From: Nocardia beijingensis NBRC 16342
GTDB lineage: Bacteria; Actinomycetota; Actinomycetes; Mycobacteriales; Mycobacteriaceae
DNA: 59,771 nucleotides
Reading direction: 5' to 3'
Assembly: GCF_001612785.1 (NCBI RefSeq)
Contig: NZ_BDBC01000037.1
Span: forward strand, 1 to 59,771
Under the pieces are notes generated by a model, which was not told the origin of the DNA, made no database searches, and was given only the letters and a program-made list of their open reading frames with translations. Positions within the stretch are counted from its first letter, which is position 1. Every line of letters begins with the position of its first letter. Position numbers and translations under genes: made by a program. Below are positions 42,044 through 49,217 of the stretch, piece by piece.

Positions 42044-43306
42044 ATGGCCGCCGAACACTTCCTGCCGTTCCGCAGAAGCGCGGTGATCTCGCTGTGCGCG
42101 GACGAACTTCCCGCTTCGGAACGCGAGTCGTTCCTGGAGTTCGCGCGTCTGCTGTCGGCATCGGTGCACCACGAGTTCCATGCGCGCGGTGAGGCCGTGC
42201 TCGATGCCTATCAGCTGGTCGATCCCGCGGAGGACGAACGGGTGATCCGTGCCGCTACCCCGCAGGACCGGGCCGCGGCGCGGGCGCGGGTGGAGCGTGA
42301 GCTGGTCGCGTTGGCCGAGTCGGCGGATTTCACGCGCATCGATGCCGCCGAGATCGAGCGCGCGTTCGCGGAGCACTCCCTGGTGAAGGTGCGGTTGGAG
42401 GTCGACGCGCAGGACATCGATACGGTGATGTTCTTCCGGCGCGGGGTCGGGCGGCGCACCGAACAGGTGCGGTGGCTGTTCGGTCTGCGGCGGCGCGGCA
42501 TCGAATTCACCAGCTACGCCAAGGTCCTGGTCTACGTGGCGTTCACCGAGCGCACGGAGGCGGTCGCGGATCGGCCCAACGGCGGTGTGCTGCTGAAGCT
42601 GTTCCAGAACGTTCCGCGCGACGACCTCGAGATGCTGTACCCGAGCGTGCGCGTGCGGATGCGGCCACTGGACAAACTGTTGATCGGGGTGCCCGCGGTG
42701 GTCTCCGGAATCGTCGTGGTCGTCACCAAACTGGTCGCCTCGCTGGGGCCGCTGCTGTTGTTGCTGGCGTTCTGGGCGGGGTTGCGCGAGGAATCCGTGC
42801 GGCTCGATCAAGCCACGCTGGTCACTCTCGGCGCCGGGCTGGCGGCCTTCGGCGGTTATCTGGTGCGGCAGTTCGCCAAGTTCTCCAACCGCAAGATCAA
42901 GTTGATGAAGACGCTGTCGGAGCACCTCTATTTCCGCAATCTCGACAACGACGCGGGAGTGTTCCACCATCTGCTCGGCGCCGCAGAGGATTCGGAGGTG
43001 AAGGAAGCCGTCCTGGCCTACCACTTCCTGCGCACCGCCGACCGGCCGCTGACCGCCACCGAACTCGATCGGCGAGTGGAGGAGTGGTTCCGCCGACGGT
43101 GGGAGACGACCTTCGACTTCCAGATCCGCGACGGCCTGCACAGACTCCGGCGGTGGCGGCTGCTCATCGAGGACGAGCACGGCGCACTGTGCGCCGTGCC
43201 GCTGACCGAGGCGATCCAGCGCTTGAATCAGCACTGGGACAATCTGTTCCGTGCGCACCCGCCGGCGGGCGACACCGGGCGCCGGGCCGCGGTCACCTCG
43301 GGCTGA
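42044..43306 (+). CDS. DUF3754/TMEM143-like membrane protein
   Basis: 420 aa. A soluble N-terminal part (residues 1-200) contains DIDTVMFFRRGVGRRTEQVRWLFGLRRRGIEFTSYAKVLVYVAF, followed by two or three hydrophobic helices at about 215-290 (LLIGVPAVVSGIVVVVTK, LGPLLLLLAFWAG, VTLGAGLAAFGGYLVRQF) and YFRNLDNDAGVFHHLLGAAEDSEVKEAVLAY typical of DUF3754. Function unknown; relatives occur in bacteria and in mitochondria (TMEM143). GAGGAG six bases before the ATG at 42044 decides the start. Confidence 0.82.
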   Translation: MAAEHFLPFRRSAVISLCADELPASERESFLEFARLLSASVHHEFHARGEAVLDAYQLVDPAEDERVIRAATPQDRAAARARVERELVALAESADFTRIDAAEIERAFAEHSLVKVRLEVDAQDIDTVMFFRRGVGRRTEQVRWLFGLRRRGIEFTSYAKVLVYVAFTERTEAVADRPNGGVLLKLFQNVPRDDLEMLYPSVRVRMRPLDKLLIGVPAVVSGIVVVVTKLVASLGPLLLLLAFWAGLREESVRLDQATLVTLGAGLAAFGGYLVRQFAKFSNRKIKLMKTLSEHLYFRNLDNDAGVFHHLLGAAEDSEVKEAVLAYHFLRTADRPLTATELDRRVEEWFRRRWETTFDFQIRDGLHRLRRWRLLIEDEHGALCAVPLTEAIQRLNQHWDNLFRAHPPAGDTGRRAAVTSG

Positions 43307-43340
43307 AGCCGGTACCCCGGCACGGAAAGGAGAGACGCGC

Positions 43341-44072
43341 ATGATCACCATCGGGCAGCTCGCGCGGTACGCGGGCGTGACGATCAAGGCCGTGCGGGTC
43401 TACCACGACCGCGGCCTGCTGCCCGAGCCGCCGCGCGACTCCTCCGGCTATCGCCGCTACCGTGCCGAGGACGCCGTCGATCTGGTGAAGATCAGGACAC
43501 TCGCGCGGTCCGGCGTGCCCCTGGCGCGGATCAAGGAACTGCTGAGCGCGGACTCGGGCGAGTTCGCCGCGGCCGTCGCCGAGATCGACCGTATGCTCGC
43601 CGAACGCGCCGAGGAGATCCGTCGCACCCGCGAGCAGATCGCGCAATTGGGGTCCGGCGACCGGCTGTTCGTGTCCCCCGAGGTCGCCGAGTATCTCGAG
43701 CGCCTACGCGAACTGGGGGTGAGCGACCGGGCGGTCCGGATGGAACGCGACCTCTGGATTCTGCTGCAAGCGGTCGCCCCGCGACAGGCGTCGGACTGGG
43801 CCGCCGACAAGCTCGACGCCATCGGCGATCCGCGCTTCCGGGCCATCTGCCTCGAGTACGACGCGGCGTTCGACTGGTCCCCCGACGACCCGCGCCTGGT
43901 GGACCTCGCCGACCGCACCCGGCGGTGGATCGCGGGCAGGCGCACCGGAGCGGGCCGCACCACCCCGCCGCTGGACCCGGGACTGATCCGCCTGGTGAAC
44001 GATTCGGTCGGGATCACCTCCCCCGCCTGGGAACGGTTGACGCGGATCGCGCAGCAGGCCACGACCGAGTGA
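43341..44072 (+). CDS. MerR-family transcriptional regulator
   Basis: 243 aa. N-terminal MerR HTH with wings: MITIGQLARYAGVTIKAVRVYHDRGLLPEPPRDSSGYRRYRAEDAVDLVKI (residues 1-50), then a coiled-coil dimerisation helix (AAVAEIDRMLAERAEEIRRTREQIAQL). The C-terminal 120 residues are helical, with two Trp (W141 region LWILLQAV and SDWAADKL), a likely effector domain. No Cys cluster, so not a classical metal/redox MerR. Strong AAAGGAGAG before the ATG. The 178 bases after it hold nothing I recognise. Confidence 0.9.
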   Translation: MITIGQLARYAGVTIKAVRVYHDRGLLPEPPRDSSGYRRYRAEDAVDLVKIRTLARSGVPLARIKELLSADSGEFAAAVAEIDRMLAERAEEIRRTREQIAQLGSGDRLFVSPEVAEYLERLRELGVSDRAVRMERDLWILLQAVAPRQASDWAADKLDAIGDPRFRAICLEYDAAFDWSPDDPRLVDLADRTRRWIAGRRTGAGRTTPPLDPGLIRLVNDSVGITSPAWERLTRIAQQATTE

Positions 44073-44250
44073 CAGCCGCGTATCCCTATGGTCCGTGGGC
44101 GATCACGCGCTGGTCGCCCATCGTCGTGTCGGTCCGGCAATCACAATGCGGTACAGCGGTTTCCGGAGTGCGTTACTGTCCTGCGGACCCGTGCGCCGGT
44201 GACCCGGCCGCTCGGGCGCTTCTGTCGTACTCCGGAATCGAGGCAAACGA

Positions 44251-45424
44251 ATGAACCACAAGCTCTGGTTGCTCGGACGGTCCGTCACAGTCGGTGCGCA
44301 CATCATCGGCGAGAAAGTGTTGCGCCCGAAGGCCAGGGATGTCGAGGACGTCCCGGTGTCGGGTGAGACGCTGACCCCACAGTGGGCTGACGGCCGTGCT
44401 GTGCCGCGATGTCCCCGAGGCCGAGGTGCTCGGGTTCGAGACCTCGAACGGCAGTCGCGGGACATCCACCCGCGTCGCGATTCGCGTCGACTACAACGAG
44501 GCGGGGCAGCGGGCAGGCTTGCCGACGCACCTGTTCGCCAAGACCACGACAGCTTTCTCGCAGCGCATCCTGCTCGGCGGCGGGAAGATGATCGACGGGG
44601 AGACCCGCTTCTTCCGCGACTTCCGCCCGCAGCTCGACATCGAGGCGCCGTTCGGCTACTGGGGCGCCGCCGATCCGGCGTCCTGGCGATCGATCGCCCT
44701 GATGGAAGACATCGCCTCGACCCGCGGCGCGCGGTTCGTGGAGCCGAACGCCCCGGTGGCCCGGGACCAGATCGAGGATCTGGTGCGCAATCTCGCGCGG
44801 TTGCACCGCACCTTCTGGGAGCACCCGGCGATCACGGACCTCAAGACCACGACCGAGGCGCTGCGGGCCTACCTCGCCGCCATCGACATGAAGAAGCGCT
44901 GCGAGGTCGGCCTGCGCCGCGCCGCCGAGGTGGTTCCCGAGTCCCTGCACGGCGCGGCGGACCGGCTGTGGGCCGGCGTCGAGCGAGCGATCGACAACGC
45001 GACCAACGAGCTTCCGCAGACTTTGCTGCACGGCGACCCGCACATCGGGCAAACCTATCGAACCGAGGCAGGGCGAATGGGTTTCGTCGACTGGCAGGTG
45101 GTGATGCGGGGAGGCTGGGCACACGACTTCGCCTACACCGTCAATTCGGGATGTGAGCCCGAGGACCGGCGTGCGTGGGACCGTGAACTGCTGGCGGCGT
45201 ATCTGGACGAACTCGGAAGTCTCGACGGCCGGGCGCCGTCGTTCGACGAGGCGTGGCTTGCGTACCGGCAGCAGTCCATGTTCGCCTACGCCGCTTGGGC
45301 TTTCACGATCGGCAGGGCGGCGTATCAACCCGAGATGCAGCCCGTGGAGACCTGCTTGACGTTGTTGAAGCGAATCACCACGGCCATCGACGATCACGAA
45401 TCTCTGCAGGCCCTCGGCGTCTGA
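44251..45424 (+). pseudogene. Phosphotransferase (APH/EcKinase-like) split by a +1 frameshift
   Basis: Two frames read as one gene: 44251-44385 (MNHKLWLLGRSVTVGAHIIG to ETLTPQW) and 44387-45424 (LTAVLCRDVPEAEVLGFE onward). Dropping one G from the GGG at 44384-44386 joins them into the expected family sequence LTPQWLTAVL and gives a protein of about 390 aa. The kinase core is present: catalytic loop LHGDPHIGQTY (HGDxHxx; the usual Asn is Gln) and metal-binding DW in MGFVDWQV. Related proteins are aminoglycoside-phosphotransferase-like kinases of unknown small molecules. Either a true lesion or a base-calling error. Confidence 0.82.
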
Positions 45425-45609
45425 CCCCGAGGGCGTCCACCGCCGTGGCGTCGCGGCCGGATTCTCCTGCGTGGTGATGGGCGGGCCCACGCTATACCAT
45501 CGACCGGCCCCGGCGTAGTCCCGGTGAGTTCGCTCCGATGCAGTGTCGCGGTACGGAGCGGTAGTTCAGCAGTCCCGTAGTGCAACACCAACAGTTTGGA
45601 GTTCGCTCT

Positions 45610-46863
45610 TTGAGTACGCCGCAATCTCAGGCTCCGGTTCGGACGTGCCCCGTCGTCCACGGCTCGCCGACCGATTCCGACGACCAGCGAGTGCCCATCT
45701 ACTCGCCCGAATTCGCGGCCGATCCGCACCGTGTGTACCGCGAGATGCGCGGGCGGTACGGATCTTTGGCGCCGGTGGAGTTGGCGCCGGGAGTGCCGGC
45801 CACCTTGGTGATCGGCTACAGCACCGCGGTGCGGATCCTCAACGATCCGGAGCACTTTCCCGCCGACCCGCGCGCCTGGCAGAAGGACATCCCCGCCGAC
45901 TGCCCCATTCTTCCCCTGCTGGAGTGGCGGCCGATGGCCAGCCGCAGCACCGGGACCGACTTCATCCGTTATCGAGGGGCGATCACCGCCAGCATCGACG
46001 AGGTCGATCTGTATGCCCTGCACGACATCGTGGAGGGACTCGCCATCCCGCTGGTCAACTCCTTCTGCCGAGAAGGGCGGGCCGAGCTGATCAGCCAGTA
46101 CGTGTTCCCGCTGGTCTTCGAGGTGGTGAACTATCTGCTCGGCTGCCCGCCGGAGATCGGTGCGCAGGTCGCCGCGGGGACGGCCGCCCTGCTCGAGGGC
46201 GTCGACGCCGAGAAGGGCAATCAGATGCTCGGCGAGGCGCTGATGAGCCTGGTGACGCTCAAACGAGCCGAACCACAGCGCGACATCACCTCGGTGCTGC
46301 TCCAGCATCCCGCCCAGCTCGATGACGTGGAGGCGTCGCATCACGTGTCGCAGGTCTACGGCACCGGGATCGAATTCCAGCTGAATCTGATCGCCAACAC
46401 CCTGCTGCTGATCCTCACCGACGAGCGCTTCGGCGACAGCATCCTCGGCGGGAACCTGTCGTCCCGCGACGCCATCGACGAGGTCTTGTTCAACGACCCG
46501 CCACTGGCGAACCTGCTGATCACCTACCCGCGCCACCCGATCCTCATCGACGGCGTCTGGCTGCCCGCACACCAGCCCGTCGTCATCAGCATGGCCGCAT
46601 GCAACAACGATCCCGCGATCCGCACCGGCGATTTGACCGGCAATCGCTCCCACCTGGCCTGGGGCCTCGGCCCGCACGCCTGCCCCGCGCGTCCGCTGGC
46701 CTACCTGATCGCGCAAGAGGCCATCGACCAACTCCTGGACGCGCTGCCGGAGATCGAACTGAACCTGCCGAACCGGACGCCCGACTGGCGGCCCGGTCCG
46801 TTCCACCGGGCATTGACCGAATTGCCGGTCACCTTCCCGCCGACCGCTCCACTGAACATCTGA
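45610..46863 (+). CDS. CYP157-type cytochrome P450 without an EXXR motif
   Basis: 417 aa from a TTG with GGAG eight bases upstream; a GTG at 45580 would add ten residues. The heme-Cys loop is present (HLAWGLGPHACPARPLA), but the K-helix ExxR reads EVLF (IDEVLFNDPPLANLLITYPR) and the I-helix lacks the acid-Thr pair (GTGIEFQLNLIANTLLLILTD). These changes are known for CYP157 family P450s that accompany Streptomyces 'conservon' operons. No conservon genes (sensor kinase-like, roadblock, DUF742, small GTPase) are nearby. It may be redox-silent or use an unusual partner. Confidence 0.85.
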   Translation: MSTPQSQAPVRTCPVVHGSPTDSDDQRVPIYSPEFAADPHRVYREMRGRYGSLAPVELAPGVPATLVIGYSTAVRILNDPEHFPADPRAWQKDIPADCPILPLLEWRPMASRSTGTDFIRYRGAITASIDEVDLYALHDIVEGLAIPLVNSFCREGRAELISQYVFPLVFEVVNYLLGCPPEIGAQVAAGTAALLEGVDAEKGNQMLGEALMSLVTLKRAEPQRDITSVLLQHPAQLDDVEASHHVSQVYGTGIEFQLNLIANTLLLILTDERFGDSILGGNLSSRDAIDEVLFNDPPLANLLITYPRHPILIDGVWLPAHQPVVISMAACNNDPAIRTGDLTGNRSHLAWGLGPHACPARPLAYLIAQEAIDQLLDALPEIELNLPNRTPDWRPGPFHRALTELPVTFPPTAPLNI

Positions 46864-47011
46864 CCCAGCCGCGGGCACAGGTCGCGTGGCACCGGCTGTC
46901 TCGGCTCGAAGCGCAGCGTGACCGATGGGTCGATCTGTAGTCGCCGGACCGGGCTGCGATCGCGCGGCGGCCGGAAGGACCCTTGCGGCGGCGCGGTGTC
47001 CGGATCTCCGC

Positions 47012-47042
47012 TGCGGCCCCGCTATTCGATGGCGGGGCCGCA
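47012..47042. terminator. Hairpin between the P450 gene and a convergent secreted-protein gene
   Basis: TGCGGCCCCGC/GCGGGGCCGCA, an 11-bp perfect stem with a 9-nt loop, between stops at 46863 (+) and 47074 (-). The rest of the 210-base gap shows nothing else. Confidence 0.7.
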
Positions 47043-47073
47043 AGCCCGCGCCGTGCACATCAGCCGTGAACTA

Positions 47074-47349
47074 TCAGACCTGAGGCCGGAAATGCGGCCG
47101 GTTGGGCGCGCCGGGAGTGAGGTTGGTCGCGCCGCCAGGGGTGAGGGCGGTCTGGCCGCCGGGCGTCAGATTGGTCTGCGGGCCGCACACCAGGTTGGGC
47201 CAGCGACAGGTCGGTAGGTTGGGGTCCTGATCGGCATGGGCCACGCCGGCCGTCACCAGTCCCACGCCGAGCAGGACGGGCGCCGCGGCGATCGTCATGG
47301 CGCGGGCGAAGCGGCGGGTGCGGCGGGTCGAGTGCTGGTCAGTGGTCAT
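47074..47349 (-). CDS. Small secreted protein with LTPGG repeats
   Basis: 91 aa. Signal peptide at residues 1-39: basic TRRTRRFARA, core MTIAAAPVLLGVGLVTAGV, cleavage after AHA. The mature 52 residues begin DQDPNLPTCRWPNLVCGPQ, with two Cys likely in a disulfide, followed by TNLTPGG-QTALTPGG-ATNLTPGA repeats. Unknown function; resembles other small Pro/Gly-rich exported proteins of Nocardia. The twin Arg stretch is not a Tat motif. Hairpin after the stop. Confidence 0.75.
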   Translation of the reverse strand: MTTDQHSTRRTRRFARAMTIAAAPVLLGVGLVTAGVAHADQDPNLPTCRWPNLVCGPQTNLTPGGQTALTPGGATNLTPGAPNRPHFRPQV

Positions 47350-47495
47350 ATGGGTGCTCCTTCGTGTCGGTGCTGCGGGGCGTTCCCGCTGTCGTTGTGA
47401 CGTTGTCCAGCCTCATCGACGCAGGACAGCGCCGAAAGGACACTCAGGGTGCGCGACGACCACCCCTGCACATGGTTCGATCCCACCAAGGTGGG

Positions 47496-48365
47496 TCACC
47501 GGCCGCCGCCGGCCAGTCGCTCGCGCAGCACCGTGCGCAGGCCGATGGGTTCGCGGCCGAGCAAAGTGGCCAGCGCCGGGTCGACGGTGGCGAACTCGCC
47601 TGCGCGGGCGGCCGCGAAGATGCCCACCAGTTCGGCCGCCCGCTGCGCGGGAACGCCCTGGCCGGTCAACTGCTCCTGGAACTGCTCGTCGGGGGTGATG
47701 GTCCTGGTCATGGGCCGACCCGTGACCTCGCTCGCGATACCCGCGATGTCGTCGAAGGTCAGCGCTCGCCCCCCGGTGAGCGGCGGCGTCGGCCCGTCGA
47801 AGCGGCCTTCGTCGGCCAGGATGACGGCGGCTGCCTCGGCGAGGTCGGCGTGTGCCGTCCAGCTGACCGGCCCGTCGGCGGGGAGCGCGATCCGGCCGGA
47901 ATCCACCGCGTGGTCGAGGAAGTGCACCGCGCTGGCGGCGTAGAAGCCGTTGCGCAGCGAGGTGAACGGCACGCCACAGGCGCGCAGCGCGTCCTCGGTG
48001 GCGGCGTGATCGCGGCAGGCCTGGAAGTGCGACGAGGGGTTGGCCCCCATCTGGCTGGTGTACAGGATGCGACGGGCGCCCGCCGCGACGGCTCCTTCGA
48101 TCGCGGTGCGATGTTCTTCGACGCACGCCTCGCCCATCTTGTCCACGGAGACGATGAGCACCTGAGAGGCGCCCTCGAAGGCGTGGGCGAGGCTGCGGGG
48201 GTCGGTGAAACTTCCCTGCCGCACCCGGACCCCTCGCTCGGCGAACGGCCGCGCCTTCCGTGGGTCGCGGACACTGACGCCGACGTGCTCCGCGGGTACG
48301 CGCGTGAGCAGTCGCTCGACGATCTGACGCCCCAGCTGCCCGGTGGCTCCGGTCACGATGATCAT
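47496..48365 (-). CDS. NmrA/QorB-like NAD(P)-dependent oxidoreductase
   Basis: 289 aa. Rossmann motif VTGATGQLGRQIVERLL (GxxGxxG at residues 6-12), SVRDPRKARPFAERGVRVRQGSFTD as in NADP-binding QorB (YtfG)-type quinone reductases, and LRNGFYAASAVHFLDHA. The ATG at 48365 has GGAG six bases upstream, better than one at 48377. Divergent from a TetR regulator with palindromes between; likely a TetR-controlled electrophile or quinone detoxification gene (inference from layout). Confidence 0.88.
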   Translation of the reverse strand: MIIVTGATGQLGRQIVERLLTRVPAEHVGVSVRDPRKARPFAERGVRVRQGSFTDPRSLAHAFEGASQVLIVSVDKMGEACVEEHRTAIEGAVAAGARRILYTSQMGANPSSHFQACRDHAATEDALRACGVPFTSLRNGFYAASAVHFLDHAVDSGRIALPADGPVSWTAHADLAEAAAVILADEGRFDGPTPPLTGGRALTFDDIAGIASEVTGRPMTRTITPDEQFQEQLTGQGVPAQRAAELVGIFAAARAGEFATVDPALATLLGREPIGLRTVLRERLAGGGR

Positions 48366-48410
48366 GTGGCACTCCATGTTTCGAGGTTGTTTCCAATGGA
48401 ATCACAAATA

Positions 48411-48460
48411 CGTTATCACTGATACTAACGATGGAAGCAATATCGCGATATCGTTGATAC
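48411..48460. promoter_or_regulatory. TetR-type operator cluster between NmrA-like and TetR genes
   Basis: TATCACTGATA (48414-48424, palindrome TATCA-C-TGATA) inside CGTTA-N10-TAACG (48411-48430); a 12-bp perfect palindrome ATATCGCGATAT (48440-48451); and TATCGTTGATAC directly before the TetR ATG, repeating TATCACTGATAC 36 bp earlier. The AT-rich stretch stands out from its surroundings. Confidence 0.65.
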
Positions 48461-49204
48461 ATGACCTCGCATCCCGGCGGCGGCGATGCCGCGACCGTCA
48501 GATCCGATGCCCCTGCCACGGCACGCGAGCAGACCCGGCAGCGGGTCATCGAGGCCGCCATCGATCTGCTCACCCACGGGGGTCGCGACGCGGTCACCAC
48601 ACGCGCGGTCGCCGATGCGGCGGGCTTGCAGCCACCGGCCATCTACCGGCTGTTCGGTGACAAGAACGGGCTGCTCGACGCGGTGGCCGAGTACGGCTTC
48701 GTCGCGTTTCTCGCCACCAAGCGCGTCGATCCCGACCCGCAGGACCCCATCGAGGACCTCAGGGCAGGCTGGGACGTCGCGGTCGAGTTCGGTTCGGCCA
48801 ATCCCGCGCTGTTCACCTTGATGTACACCGAACCCGCCGCGACCGCGTCGGCTGCCTTCCGGGCGGGCATGGAGATCCTGATGGGTCGTATCCGGCGTCT
48901 CGCCGCCCGTGGCCTGCTGCGCGTCGACGAGGAACTCGCGGCACAGATCATCCAAGCCACCACGCGCGGTGCGGTGCTGACCTGGCTTTCGCTGCCCGAG
49001 CAGCGGCGCGATCCGGCCTTGTTCACCACGCTGCGGGAGTCCATGGTCGCCGCGGTCACCTATGAGAAGCCGGCCGTGCGCGACCCGGGCCCGGCAGGCG
49101 CCGCCCGTGCCTTGCGCGCCGCACTGCCCGAGCAGACGACCCTCAGCAGCGCGGAGCGGCATCTGCTGGGGGAGTGGCTCGACCGCCTCGCCGCCGACGG
49201 CTAG
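48461..49204 (+). CDS. TetR-family transcriptional regulator
   Basis: 247 aa. HTH at residues 26-70: QRVIEAAIDLLTHGGRDAVTTRAVADAAGLQPPAIYRLFGDKNGLLDAVAEYGF. The C-terminal domain (residues 85-230) is helical with GSANPALFTLMYTEP, found in TetR proteins of the TetR_C_33-like kind. Likely autoregulates and represses the divergent NmrA-like gene via the palindromes directly upstream of its start. Confidence 0.9.
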   Translation: MTSHPGGGDAATVRSDAPATAREQTRQRVIEAAIDLLTHGGRDAVTTRAVADAAGLQPPAIYRLFGDKNGLLDAVAEYGFVAFLATKRVDPDPQDPIEDLRAGWDVAVEFGSANPALFTLMYTEPAATASAAFRAGMEILMGRIRRLAARGLLRVDEELAAQIIQATTRGAVLTWLSLPEQRRDPALFTTLRESMVAAVTYEKPAVRDPGPAGAARALRAALPEQTTLSSAERHLLGEWLDRLAADG

Positions 49205-49217
49205 AGCGCTGGCGCGG

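Noticed and set aside
47460..47500. GGTTCGATCCC, like a tRNA T-loop
   Set aside because: No 5-bp T stem, anticodon stem or acceptor pairing can be built around it.
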